In this document: positions 1 through 10,660 of the stretch, one piece after another
How positions within the stretch are numbered: position 1 is the stretch's first letter
How the letters are laid out: the number at the start of each line of letters is the position of its first letter
From: Lepidostoma basale
Lineage: Eukaryota; Arthropoda; Insecta; Trichoptera; Lepidostomatidae
DNA length: 64,000 nucleotides
Assembly (NCBI GenBank): GCA_022606425.2
Contig: JAHDVF020000517.1
Span: forward strand, 434,001 to 498,000
Reading direction: 5' to 3'
The notes under the pieces: model-generated
Seen by the model: the letters and a program-made list of their open reading frames with translations, nothing else
Databases searched by the model: none
Told to the model about the DNA's origin: nothing
Position numbers and translations under genes: made by a program

Positions 1-88
1 GAAACATTTTGAGTAGAATTTTATATAAGCTCATATACGATTGTAGCAATACTTTAAACTTATTCTGAAAATCATAAAAGCTATTAAA

Positions 89-361
89 CGATTTTTTTAT
101 GAATTATAACACGATTTTTTCAACATCTAAGAATAACAATAATCTTATTTTTCTCGACAATTTCGAAAGCTTTATATCTTCATCATCGGGAGAACGATAT
201 AAACTGTTTATATCTATTTATATTAGTTTATATCGTTATACCGATGATGAAGGTGTATAGCCTTCGAAACATGACGAGAAAAATAAACTCCAGAGTGAAA
301 AAAAAACAGTGTTTTAATTCATAAAATATGTCATTATGGAAGTTCACAGTGTTAATGCCTT
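89..361. repeat. Family G foldback with hammerhead-like remnant
   Basis: The arms at about 89-191 and 241-345 are reverse complements around an AT-rich loop. The plus arm reads CCGATGA at 243, a short stem-loop (GAAGG/CCTTC), then CGAAACATGACG. This resembles a hammerhead core with U4 changed to C and an altered stem III. The arm ends in ATGGAAGTTCACAGTG at 337, a segment repeated in other G and E copies. Decayed; catalytic activity is not expected. Confidence 0.6.
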
Positions 362-592
362 AAGTTAATCTAAAATTTATTTAATGAAGATAAAAAAGTT
401 GTTTTAACATACTCGTATACCTGTATTTGTAAAATGTATTTAGTATTTGCATGTGTTGTTTTTAGTTTCGATAAGTGGACTAACTAAATAAGTAAAATGA
501 AATAAGTTTTATTATTTTATTTATATTTCATTATCTTCAATAAACTTCAACCAAGAAATGTTAAATAAAACAATAATTTGTTTTTTTGAATG

Positions 593-710
593 TATACAAA
601 TACTTGTAGGCAAATACTGGATTTTACCCATTGCGGGTTAATCATTTTACCTTAAATATGATTAACCCGCAACGGGTTAAATCCAGTATTTGCCTACAAG
701 TATTTGTATA
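593..710. repeat. Short palindromic element (53-bp arms)
   Basis: Arms at 593-645 and 658-710 are reverse complements with only about two mismatches, around a 12-nt centre. The same terminal sequence brackets a larger element at 43,878-44,235. This copy is therefore probably an internally deleted derivative reduced to its two inverted ends. Confidence 0.75.
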
Positions 711-834
711 AAAAACTGGTCAAAGTTAAAAGCATAAAAATTGGAGATTGAATCCCCAGGCGTTGTCCAACAGTATGATAATTGCGAAAGTCTTTCACAT
801 TGCATTAATAAAGATTTTCTGCTTGATGCTTACA

Positions 835-1085
835 TTTAATATTAATAGATGGCGCTAGTGTAGATTGACCTAAAAATGTGAAGTGTTTTTAGCATAGTAG
901 CATATATACAACTTCCAAAAAATGTCAGAGTGGTGGTCGTAAGAAGGGCGGAATTGGGAATGTTGTTAACATAAAGCGATCGCTTAACCCAACCAATGAC
1001 AGTCCTGTAAACGCCTCGACTACCATATTCTGTTTCCAAAAAAACAATTTATATCTTCGTCTCTATTGAGATACAATTAATCCTT
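835..1085 (-). mobile_element. MITE-like repeat ending in ATTGTATCTCAATAGAG
   Basis: Reverse complement matches the elements at 28,528-28,862 and 43,945-44,170, including the terminal ATTGTATCTCAATAGAGACG and an inner segment containing GGTTGGGTTAAGCG. No coding capacity. The 28.5-kb copy has long terminal inverted repeats, so a DNA-transposon derivative is likely. Confidence 0.65.
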
Positions 1086-1683
1086 AATTAGTTTAAAGTT
1101 TTCATTTAATGTCAGTGTCGCTACATGAACGTTTTCAAAATATTGGAATATTATTATGATATATTATGGAAATATTTTATCAAGTATAATTTATTAGAAT
1201 TACCGGTACATTATTACATAACGGTCGCTACAAGAACACTTTTAAAATATTCGAATACATGTATGATATATTATGTGTATATTTCACTACGTAGAAATCA
1301 ATTTGTGTAGTTTAAAAGGATTACCTCTACATCGTTATCTGTGCCATGTAATGCAAGTGGGTTTTCAATGGAAATTACCATTCCAGGCCCCAGCGTAAGT
1401 CTGGAATATGTCGATATTAATTTAGTGATAACCGACACAATAACCGGATTGGCTACACATTGTGCATATTCAATAGACGCTAAGACGAGTTATTGTGGAT
1501 TAATATTCAGGGATACGATTTCTACACAATGTTGCAACGTAATTAATTAGTGGCCGTTCAGTCCACTATCCGGACGCTTAATTATATATTACAATAACCA
1601 GTCTCATAATCAGCTCTGATCAGATTTGGACCCGATAACAATGGATAATGTTACAATGGCCAAAGGGCTGATTTTTTCGTAGC
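1086..1683. other. No recognisable feature
   Basis: AT-rich DNA with only short chance open frames. No splice, domain or repeat signal was recognised. Confidence 0.5.
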
Positions 1684-2245
1684 GTAATAAAATATTTAAT
1701 ATTATTCATTCATCATCGGCTGTCCCTCGTGTACGAGAAAGACTGTCCTTCACGGTTGTGGGTCTGCAGTCACATACTAAAGAGCCCGATCCTGGACCCA
1801 CAAATTCAGGGGCATCTGGGGCAGGGGAAAGCGCTTGTAATGGAGCCGTCACTTCACCCAGTGGTCTCTCCTTTCTCCTCCTCCTCCTCTCTGCGACGTC
1901 ATCTCTGCGCTGTGCTTCATAGTCTTGCGTTCCTTGATGTACTGTTGTTCTCCACCTAGGTCTGTCTTCTGCAGTTTTTTCCCAGCAATCTTAGTCCATG
2001 CCAGTCTTTTGTAGGTTTTATTTAAGGGAGTCCTTAAAGTGTTTCCTTTGACCACCGTGTGAGCGTTTCCCTTGGGTAACTGAGAGTACATAATCTTCCT
2101 TGGGAGTCTTGTCTCACGCATTCTGATGACGTGACCAGCCCAGCGCAGTTGTCTCTGAATAATGACAGCCTCAATACTTGTCATATTGACCTCAGCAAGT
2201 ATGCTGTCATTTGCCTGTTTGTCCTGCCATTTCACATCCTACGTC
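1684..2245 (-). mobile_element. LINE 3' end (family b, RT C-terminus)
   Basis: On the minus strand the frame encodes QRQLRWAGHVIRMRETRLP, the conserved C-terminal motif seen after the thumb in many non-LTR retrotransposon polyproteins. The reading is frameshifted, and the 3' untranslated part runs to about 1,684 with an ATGAATGAATAATATT-type tail. It is 5'-truncated, as LINE insertions usually are. A second copy lies at 12,421-12,715. The clade cannot be assigned from this fragment. Confidence 0.75.
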
Positions 2246-2271
2246 ACACCGGATCCTACGTAGACAGCGTT

Positions 2272-2577
2272 GGTGATATTATTATTATTATGTTGAATAT
2301 TAATAATATTGTTAATAATATTATTATTTTGTTGAATAGTACTTTACAGCTTTTACTTTTACAGCACGACCCAAATCGATGTAAAAGGATATCGATGTAA
2401 TAGCTGTTAAATTGATTCTCATGATATGTGAAATGACGTTTAATCAATCGTCATTTTTTTGTCACGTCATTCTTCACCAGACCAAAGACAGTGTGATAAT
2501 CATCGTCTTGAATCAAACCCTGAACTCTAGGTGTTGCAGTCATAGTTGAGGCTACTCTGCCACGAAGGTCGCCGTAT
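2272..2577 (-). mobile_element. tRNA-derived SINE (SINE1)
   Basis: Minus-strand copy of the SINE at 14,490-14,750. The head at 2,577-2,507 resembles a tRNA with an A-box-like TGGCAGAGTAGCC and a B-box-like GGTTTGATTC. The body contains CACACTGTCTTTGGTCTGGTG, split here by small changes, and the 3' end is a TTCAACAAAATAATAATATT-type tail. Pol III transcription of the ancestor is inferred from the boxes. Confidence 0.8.
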
Positions 2578-2734
2578 TGACGAAAACGTCAATTTATCTT
2601 GAAGTTTCTCAATTTCAGAGCTCAATTTGTGGTGCGACATTTGAATGTGTATTTTTGTTTTACTTTGTAATTAATACTTGTATAAGAAATGTAATATGCA
2701 GTAGGCGAGTCTATAGTTTATTTGGTAGCATTGT

Positions 2735-2945
2735 CAGGAGAGAGCAGAAAATATTGCCACAGGAAGTGTTCCAGGCAAAAGAAGTAGAGGAAAATATCCT
2801 GCACGGTGGTGTGATCTCTACTCGGCGGAGCGGGTTGCGAAGAACAGAGAGGATTGAAGGCTTTATTAGGCTGTTTTAGCCACGGGCTACTCCGTGGATT
2901 ACGACTCTCAGTAATGATGCAACAGAGAAAGAAGGAGGAAAACAT
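2735..2945 (+). mobile_element. LINE 3' end (family e)
   Basis: Degenerate RT C-terminal and 3'UTR sequence. The stretch from GTTCCAGGCAAAAGAAGTAG onward is shared with 41,500-41,690, including the closing AGTAATGA and AAAGAAG segment. Frames are broken. Confidence 0.6.
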
Positions 2946-3574
2946 TAGAAATAATACAGTTTCACCAGTGGTTCATGATTCAAAATATGAACGTTCCAAG
3001 TAAAGGTAAGTTTTAAAATATCTAGTATTGATCTTTTGACCTCTAAGCAAATGTTACTGTATCTATCTTTGTTGTTTGAATAAAATTTTACTTTTAAAAC
3101 GATATTTTCGTACAAACCAAATAATTATAGCAATATTTGATTTTATCAGTATCATCCCTAAATATCAAAGAATCAATACACATTCATTCGACATTCTGAT
3201 GCACACCATTTATAATCTGCCTAAAGTAGGTCTGACTAAATTGGGATAGAAAAAAAACTTCAAAACGAGTGAAGACAAAACATTAAATATTGTATTCAAA
3301 TATATGCAAACTGGAATGACTGAAGCCGGCTAGTTGAGGTTACGGATAATCGCTACACTTTGGTTTAGGTAGACTGAGGATTAAGCGTATTAGACAGAGA
3401 TCGGCGAAGGCAGCTTTTGCAAGCAGTCCTAACCAATTCAGGCTAATCGGGCTACTGATAATGATTAACCGTGAACAAATTTTGTTTTATTTACTTATCT
3501 CTCAAATTATTATTAGTATTATTCTGTTGAATAAAAAATATAATAAAAACTAAACAATGAAAGACTAATATAAA
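2946..3574. other. Unique AT-rich DNA, no gene seen
   Basis: No repeat or coding signal recognised. A higher-GC stretch at about 3,310-3,460 might be an old LINE remnant but has no supporting motif. Confidence 0.4.
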
Positions 3575-4540
3575 AATCCTTTGGCCTCCTCTCATATTGC
3601 TATGCTGATGATCAGCAACTTTATTTTTTCTGCAACCCTGACAACACCAAACATCTTACGTCAATAACTGTCAACTGCATTGATGCCATATCCAAATGGA
3701 TGGCATCAAACAAACTTAAACTAAATCCATCCAAAACTGAATTTCTCTGGACTTCTTCCGCAAAGCGTCAACATCTTATCGATCATTCCTCAATTTATCG
3801 TTCCCAAAAACTCCACAAAGCTTCTTGGTGTCTATCATGACGCAAATCTGTTTCTGAAATCCCAAATTAATCACACGGTCAGCGCTAGTTTCTTCCACCT
3901 AAGACGATTAAAATCCGTCAAAAGGAGTATTCCCCATGACACTTTCAAAACTCTGGTAAATTCCTTCGTTGTGTCACGACTTCATTATTGTAATGGAATT
4001 TATGCAAAAATTCCAAAACAACAAATAAACTAACTTCAATCTGCGTTCAATGCAGCAGCAAGACTCATTAAAGGCATTCCAAAAATGTCCCATATAACAC
4101 AACATCTCAAAGAACTTCACTAGCTTAAAAGTCCAGAAAGAATCCAGTATAAATCTGCTGGACAGTTTTCAAAGCGTTACATGGAATGGCACCAAGTTAT
4201 ATATCTGATCTCTGTATAGCAGACAGCCTAAATACAAGGAAATCTACACTTTGCTCGACGAACTCTTTGGCAATAGGAAGATAAGTTGAGCCGAAGCGTT
4301 GCCCCAGTACAAATTTCGGGGATCGAGCGTTCGCGGTGGCCGGTCCATCAGCTTGGAACAATCTCCCTTCACACCTCAGATGCATAAATGATCCGACAGA
4401 TTTCAGATCTAAACTGAAAACCCATCTTATTCATATTTCATACCCAATTTAAATTTTAAATTCATTATTTCATACCTTGAGGTGATTTCATCACAAAAAC
4501 GGCGCTATAAAAGTTAGCATATTATTATTATTATTATTAT
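3575..4540 (+). mobile_element. Degenerate CR1/L2-like LINE, 3' end
   Basis: Collinear with 58,625-59,667 for about 960 bases. It starts inside the RT just before the catalytic YADD region (TGCTATGCTGATGATCAGC at about 3,599) and ends in the diagnostic 3'UTR GGCGCTATAAAAGTTAGCAT plus (TTA)n. Many indels and stops break the frame. 5'-truncated and dead, and older than the 58-kb copy. Confidence 0.9.
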
Positions 4541-4639
4541 GACAAATAGACCAGGTTAATTTTTAAATTTAAATTATCGTATCGAATTTTAAATGCGTTT
4601 TTTGTATTAGTCTTTCCTTGTTTAATTTTTATTATATTT

Positions 4640-4770
4640 TGACACCTGAAGATGGAGGTATCCTCCGAAACTTGTCGTGTTTTTTAATATTTTGTGGATT
4701 AAACAAAGTTATTTTCAATTTCCTGAGTCTAAAACTCTTTAGGAGTATAACCATAAGAAATGTAATAAAT
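4640..4770 (+). ncRNA. Hammerhead-like ribozyme, family E
   Basis: Core CTGAAGA at 4,646-4,652, stem II GGAGG/CCTCC around a TAT loop, GAAA at 4,667-4,670, then ACTTGTC with cleavage expected after C4676. Stem I is well formed: GACAC before the core pairs with GTGTT after it. Stem III would be tiny (ACTTGT, one mismatch from the palindrome ACATGT seen in the 23.5-kb copy). The best-preserved plus copy of family E. Confidence 0.6.
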
Positions 4771-5221
4771 ACAGTTAAATGCTTCGCTTCTATATATTTA
4801 TATAAGGCTAAAAACTATTTTATTTCGGAATTATAATTTGCACCCCTCAGGTAAGGCGGAGATCTAGCCTCCGCGGAATTTCTAATTATATCACAGATTT
4901 GAGTTTAATACAAGCTTCGCTGAATCAGAATCCCGCACTCTCCTTACGGCTGACAATAATGGTGGCTTCTAAGATATCAAATTAGGATAATACAAATGAC
5001 AGAAACCGAGAATCGACTTTAATGTATACATTTGCAAATTGACATCGACATTCAATGATCGTATCCACCTAAATACAATACATCTAGTTTAATTAATATG
5101 GCGGAAATTGTATATCTCAATTTGATAGAGTATCACAATTTACCTATATCTTGAGAAATATTTCTTTATGTATTAAACTACTTAAATCAAGTGCTTAGTA
5201 TTTAGTTATGTGAAAGGCTTA

Positions 5222-5264
5222 CGGAGAATACACAAAATATAATAAATATTTTGTGTATTCTCCG
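5222..5264. repeat. Perfect 19-bp hairpin
   Basis: CGGAGAATACACAAAATAT at 5,222-5,240 is followed by a 5-nt AATAA loop and its exact reverse complement at 5,246-5,264. The right arm abuts the truncated LINE that follows. Not seen elsewhere in the window. Confidence 0.85.
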
Positions 5265-5468
5265 AGGAAAACGTGGCACGATCAAATAAATCAAATATTG
5301 AATGTCGGCCATGTGAGGAGTCAGAGAAATCGACGCGTGTGCATGACACGATGTATGAATGTTGAGAAAGCGAGAGAAATATGTCGGGAAAGAAAAGTTT
5401 AGTAGTCCATTCTTTCTGCCTACCCCCTCGGAGAGACGGCGTGATGGTTAGTTAGCTAGTTTTTAATA
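5265..5468 (+). mobile_element. LINE 3' end (family a)
   Basis: Matches the better copy at 32,421-32,964. The decoded fragment includes KTWHDQINQILNVG and MTRCMNVE. It ends in CGGCGTGATGGTTAGTTAG, the start of the family's TTAG-type tail. Strongly 5'-truncated. Confidence 0.8.
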
Positions 5469-6279
5469 AATACTATTGTTAAAATTTAAAACACTGTTAT
5501 AATATCAAAATTTCTTTTTATTCACTGAGATTGTCGCGACAGGATGTTGGCATCATCAGGTGTTACAATAAACTAAAGTGACAAATGAAAAGCTTTTGCT
5601 TATTATATTATTATTTATAGTTGAGGAGAGTAGGCACATGTTGAATACCGTGGCGGAGAGGCGCGCAAGATGGATTGGTCATGTGTTGCGACACGAATGT
5701 TTCCTGCATGATGTGTTAGAGGAAATGGTCGAGGGATCGATTGGCAAAGGACGACCTCGCCAGGAGTGCCTAGACCAGATTTGCCGAGATGTGGGCTGCA
5801 CCTCTTATGCGGAGTTGAAGAGAGTTGCCGGGGACCGAGCGGAGTGGAAGAAGAGATGCGTTACCTTACTGCAGACCAATCATTATATTGAGACCGGAGA
5901 AGATTTGTAGCTTCTTCACCTAATTTAATATTAACTGTGACAATACCCTTTCATTTCTTGTAAATATAATTGTCCCTTCTAATCACTGTTTTTTCAAACC
6001 TTTGTCATATTTGTTTGTAAATCGTCAATAAATTTCGCATACTAAATTTTTACTATGACTTACCACATTAATGTGTTTTTTGCCCTATAAATAGTAAGTC
6101 TTTTCATTTGTTACTTTAGTTTATTGTAACATCTGATGTTGCCCACATCGGTTGGCTAAACAGCTGTCGCGACACTCTCAGTGAATAAAATGAAATTGTG
6201 ATATTATAACAGTGTTTTAAATTTAACAGTAATAATGTTGAAGTATCATAGTGTTTCGGCAAAAACAATGGACAGTAAT
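5468..6279. repeat. Inverted pair of family A units around a LINE fragment
   Basis: A minus A unit (5,468-5,573) and a plus A unit (6,121-6,279) face each other. The minus ribozyme has lost GAAA and half of stem II. The plus one has CTGATGT and CTAAAC in place of CTGATGA and CGAAAC. Both keep the TCGCGACA segment, and the plus unit ends with GTGTTTCGGC and AAAACAATGG. The pair brackets an RT C-terminal fragment. Confidence 0.7.
5578..5925 (+). mobile_element. LINE RT C-terminal fragment
   Basis: An open frame of about 100 codons encodes ERRARWIGHVLRHECFL and GKGRPRQECLDQICRD, the GH..R and basic GR.R motifs at the C-terminus of many LINE polyproteins, ending KKRCVTLLQTNHY. A related end occurs at 49,660-49,735. 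It lies between inverted family A repeats. Not a host gene: there is no start context and the domain is partial. Confidence 0.8.
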
Positions 6280-6464
6280 ATATTAAAAATGGGGATGGAG
6301 GTCACCTCCAAGACATATAGCGCAATATTTTTGTTTATTAAAATATTTATTTGTAAATAAAGGTGATGTTAACAGTGTTATAAATTATTCTTCTAAATTA
6401 GCATTAATATTATGGTATTGGCTTAAATTTTTTTTGTTTTCATATACATAATTAATATTAAATA

Positions 6465-6800
6465 GTCCATTGTTTTGGCCGAAACACTATGATACCTTAA
6501 CATTTTAAACTGTTAAATGAAATAACTTTTTTTGATGTATCACAATTGTATTTTCTTTTTTCGCGACAGCTGTTTCGTCAACCTATGTTGTTTTTATGTC
6601 AATTTGGATAATTTTTTTTTTAAATAATTTTATATATAGGAACAAATACACATAAAGGTTCGAAAAATCACGAAAATTCGACATTTGATATATTATTGTA
6701 ACACCTGATGATGTCAACATAGGTTGACGAAACAGCTGTCGCGTAAAATAAAACACAATTGTGATACAAAATACAAAGTTATTTAATTAAACAGTTTATA
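6465..6800. repeat. Family A foldback
   Basis: The minus arm starts at the AAAACAATGG-type end (about 6,470) and keeps GAAACAGCTGTCGCG but loses CTGATGA. The plus arm (6,690-6,800) has a complete core. The spacer between them is the family's normal upstream sequence, recurring near 41,860-41,940. Confidence 0.75.
6705..6740 (+). ncRNA. Hammerhead ribozyme, family A, intact core
   Basis: CTGATGA at 6,705-6,711, stem II GTCAAC/GGTTGAC, GAAA at 6,729-6,732, then stem III ACAGCTGT with C17 at 6,740 (a GUC-type site). Stem III is a palindrome with no loop, the arrangement known to work best as a dimer or in tandem transcripts. Distal stem I pairing (TATT with AATA) is visible beyond an internal loop. 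Confidence 0.75.
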
Positions 6801-7500
6801 ATAAATATTATTTATATAAAATTACGGGATATTTATAAAAACGAAAATTTTTAGAAGGTACAAAAACTAACCTCAAGCAAAGCACGAATGCACTCACCGT
6901 GTAATATATTACAACATGATAGGACACCGCAAAGGAACATGTAATAAATTCATTTGATTGACTCTCAAGCGATCTGAAGGATAAATCACATAAACATATC
7001 AACTTTTCGCGATTTACGAACTGAAAATATGGTAAAGGGTTCAAGTTGATCATTGAAACCTTTGCGGATACGATTTTTATTAGCCTTCAATATCTACAAA
7101 TCGTTCATGTATGAAATATTCGTTACGGAATATGCACAAGGTTATAAACTTGGATACGGAATATGCTCTTAAGAATTTATGAGAAACTCCAACGGTAAAT
7201 ACATGAACCAAGTTTCAAGTAGCAATTGGGGAATTTACTGACTTTTCTAAGTAGGTACACATAAGTCTAAACTTAGCTTATTTGCCAATACGTGCAGTGG
7301 TGGTTATACAAAATATTTCACGGGTGAAGTTCCTTATTTACACGCACGTTTTCGGTAACGCAGCGCGCCTCTCGTATTTTTGCAACTTCAGCCAACTTGG
7401 AAGACAGCTACCTTAAACTTACGATGATAATAAATTCAATAGGAAAATATTAGACACACGAGAAGGTACCTGGAGCTAACCCCGAAACTAACACGGGTTT
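6801..7500. other. Unique DNA, no gene seen
   Basis: Short chance frames only. A moderately GC-richer patch at 7,330-7,400 has no recognisable function. Confidence 0.4.
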
Positions 7501-7559
7501 ATATGTTTAAAGATCAAACCATTTCAAAATTATTAAAAATATTAATATGTAAGTTGAAT

Positions 7560-7890
7560 ACCGAACGAAGAAATAAAAAAATGTGTAAGTTAAATGATTG
7601 CATCATAAGCAAAATGGAACGAATGGATGAGAGAAGAATGATTAAAAAGTTGTATACAAGCAGTGTAAGTGGAAAAAGAAGCCTATGACGACCAAGGAAG
7701 ACATTGGATGATCAAATTAATAAATTTGTAAAAGGCAATCACATTCAAAGTAAAAAATAAAAAAGAACGTTAATTTTGCAATGTATTATTATAGAGGAAA
7801 AACGACAGGTATGTCAAGATAGAGCAGTATGGCGTTACATCCTCTCTGCTAACCACTCGGCAGTAACGGAGTAATGGTTAATTAATTAGT
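7560..7890 (+). mobile_element. Degenerate LINE 3' end (family a)
   Basis: Decodes, with stops, to KMERMDERRMIKKLYTSSV, RPRKTLDDQINKF and RQVCQDRAVW, then ends in AATGGTTAATTAATTAGTTA. Same family as 32,421-32,964 but much older. Confidence 0.7.
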
Positions 7891-8029
7891 TAAATCTGAA
7901 ATGCCTATAATTTCTTTTGTCATATCTGAACAATTGATGTCATAAAATTTGCATTGATATTTTACTATACACGGTGTTCTATTCATTCGTTTAAGTTAAT
8001 ACATATTTTGTTAATAAACTATTGAATTA

Positions 8030-8145
8030 TAAAACACAATTTTTATTTTTAGAAAATTGTGATACATAAAAACGGAGTTTAATAATTTAATAGTTTACTA
8101 TATATCGTTAAATTATCAAAGTGTTTCGGCCAAAACAATTAATAC
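8030..8145 (+). repeat. Family A unit, 3' half only
   Basis: Contains the AAATTGTGATACAT segment and the AAAGTGTTTCGGCCAAAACA end typical of family A. The ribozyme core is missing. Confidence 0.55.
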
Positions 8146-8224
8146 AATTTTTATACACTGAAGTGATTTTGTAGATTTTACATGGATAAATGAATAATTA
8201 ATAGTTATATAAAAAATAACGGAT

Positions 8225-8425
8225 TGTGTCTTGATATATTGTTTCTTAAACAATGATGTAAAACTCCATATAAAATAATTAATATCAATGATAACGTCAG
8301 TTTTCTAGAAGTTTTATATATTTTATGGGAATGATATTTAATCAAGCTTGAGAAGGGCGAAACATGTCATTCATATAAAATACAATAAAACTTCTAGAAA
8401 ACTGACGTTTTCATTCAAATTAATT
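8225..8425. repeat. Family J foldback
   Basis: Inverted arms meet near 8,345. The plus half reads AGAAGGGCGAAACATGTC and then CTTCTAGAAAACTGACGTTT. The minus half ends in ATGGAGTTTTACATCATTG, an end also found at 39.3 kb and 28.9 kb. It has a GAAACATGTC like the hammerhead families but no convincing CTGANGA. Confidence 0.6.
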
Positions 8426-8909
8426 GCTTCTTGATGATTTTTGTTTTACTAAAATCTATTTGTACTCGTGTAAAAACGATTCTCATTCTGATTTCTATGA
8501 ATTTGAGATACAATCATACTCATATATAAAAAAAAGTTGTTCATTCGTTTAAACGTTGCTTATGCTGCAAAAAATGTTAAATATCTGACAAAACCATCTA
8601 AGTCCTGGTATCGTCTGAATGATCGCTTTTTTTAAACTTAAACCTTAACCTTTATTTGCCATAAGTTGGCAAGATATTTAATCTGCGCGTATTAGATAAA
8701 AAAAATTAAAAATCTTTTGGTTAAAATAAAAAAAACTGCATAAAACCCGGTATTAAATAGGGGTTTAAAAACATTAGGCAGTTTAAATGATAAGAATGAC
8801 TGTATATTTTATAAGCAATTTATAGAATATCTGAAATTATCTACATATAGGTATGTTAGAACACCTTATTTACAAACTATAATAAAACCTTTTAAAACAT
8901 ATTAAATAA

Positions 8910-9060
8910 TTAGATAATCCATTGTTTTGGCAGAAACACTTTGATATTTCAACATTATTAACAGTTTGAATAAAACTCTGTTATACATATCACAATTGGT
9001 TATATTTTGTCACGACAATCAGTCGATTGTGAGACTTGACGATTCTAAAATCGTTTAGCG
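8910..9060 (-). repeat. Decayed family A unit
   Basis: Starts with the reversed AACAATGGATTATCTAATT end and carries the family's ATATCACAATTG segment. The ribozyme region (about 9,005-9,060) is too mutated to score. Confidence 0.55.
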
Positions 9061-9934
9061 AAATAGCTATTGTAAAAAGTTTTTTTTAATTCTTCTTGAA
9101 AGTTTTTTAAAATTCTTCTTGATAAATTTAATGTTTTCCACTAAGGAATTTAATACATTAGTAAGGATTTCCTCATTAATGTTGATTTTATTATCTTTAT
9201 GTAAATTCAATGAATTTTAATTTTAAATAAAGCAATTTTCCTAACAAAATCTTTGCCAACAATAAATATGAAAAACATTATTTGAAGAAAGTATTTTAAT
9301 TATATAAGGGTATTTATTTCAGTATTAAATGTATTCGAAGTTGTATTATGTTCAAAGACAAATTGATTTCTGTACGAAAATGTATTCAGAATTTTAATTA
9401 TTTAAGCGTATCGATTCCACAAGTACACAGGGCATAAAGGATATCCCTTACACCTATTGACTGATTTTCCCCAGAAATTATCTACGGGGGAAGTTTTTCG
9501 GAGGGAAACTTTTTGGAACGACAAAGAAAAGTTATCGGAAAACTTGAACGGCGAAGAATTCTGTAATTCTTTTGTTAGTTTCCAAACGAATAATTTTAAT
9601 AGCCATCAGGTGGTGAAATCGCCTATTACATTCGCTGTAACTTCTTATTTACAAGTAAAACTTAAACAATGTAACACTCATTGTTTAAGCATTTCTTGAA
9701 GAATCACTCGAATCAAATTTGATACTTTTCTCACAAAAAGTTTGGATAAAGAGCATAATAAAAATGATCGATTTAAAAAAAAGTTGGTACAAAAACTACG
9801 AGCGAAAGCATAATAACTTTTTGATATTAAAAACAGTAATTGTATTTGATTTGATAAATAAAAAAAATATTAATTTTCAAAAGCCAGTTGTATTAAGCTC
9901 AGATGGAAAGTAAAAAACAAATGACAACATGATA
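9061..9934. other. No recognised gene; one 80-codon frame
   Basis: Mostly AT-rich. The frame at 9,457-9,699 is somewhat GC-richer but shows no domain, splice pattern or start context that would support a gene. Confidence 0.35.
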
Positions 9935-10345
9935 TAATAATGCCTTAACAGGGTGTAACATGTCATTTCCATAAAATAAAATAAATCATCTGGGAAACAG
10001 ACGTTTTCATTCGTTATAATATAGGATTAGTAATCATTAAAAAATAATAACTACTGTTAATTTGATATAAAAAGAGGTTAATAGAATTTATTACTAAAAA
10101 GTAATGTTAATCATTGGAAACAAGACAATTACAAAACTGTTGAATACTTAAAATGTTCGTAATCTAATTTTATTATCTCTTTATTTGCAGCGAATTTTTT
10201 TATTTTGTTTGAAATTTGTATTATACATGGTTTGTAATAAAATTTTATTCGAATTAAGTAGAATTTAAAAATAATTTTTGTATTTCTTTAGTATAAAATA
10301 TTTAATATGGGTTTTATATCATTGTTCAAGAAACTTAATAAAAAA
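9935..10345 (+). repeat. Family J unit
   Basis: Begins with AATGCCTTAACAGGGTGTAA and ACATGTCATTTCCATAAAAT, continues with ACAGACGTTTTCATTCG, and may extend to ATGGGTTTTATATCATTG near 10,308, the family's usual ATG-led end. The join across the middle is inferred. Confidence 0.45.
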
Positions 10346-10479
10346 TAATTGATGATTTTTTTAAAACATTTCATTAAAATTAAGAATTTAAAATTCGAAA
10401 GCGTGATATCTGTTTACTTTGAATTATATTACTATATAATCTCGCACTTAATATCTGAACAAATAGTGCTAATAATGTC

Positions 10480-10660
10480 TGACGTTTATTTGTGAAGGCG
10501 TATTAAAACAAATCAGTAATAACGATGACGCTAATCGGTGATATCGTCGCTTGGGCGTCTCGCCGTTAGGTACATATGTACTACGTTAAGCGTCGGCGTC
10601 CCGGCGCCGTTACCGTTCGGGTTCAGTAGTATGCCCCAAGCGCAGCGATTATTAACGCAT
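10480..10660. other. GC-rich unique patch
   Basis: Contrasts with its AT-rich surroundings (for example GGCGTCCCGGCGCCGTTACC). No repeat match in the window and no coding signal. Could be a conserved non-coding or regulatory element; unproven. Confidence 0.3.

Noticed and set aside
2577..2879. 100-codon plus frame
   Set aside because: Overlaps a LINE 3' fragment and SINE edge; no domain.
8225..8425. Family J as a hammerhead ribozyme
   Set aside because: GAAACATGTC is present, but no copy (8.3, 17.3, 39.4 kb) has a convincing CTGANGA box at the right place, so only the repeat is called.
9457..9699. 80-codon plus frame
   Set aside because: Only a moderate composition shift; no domain, conservation or start context.
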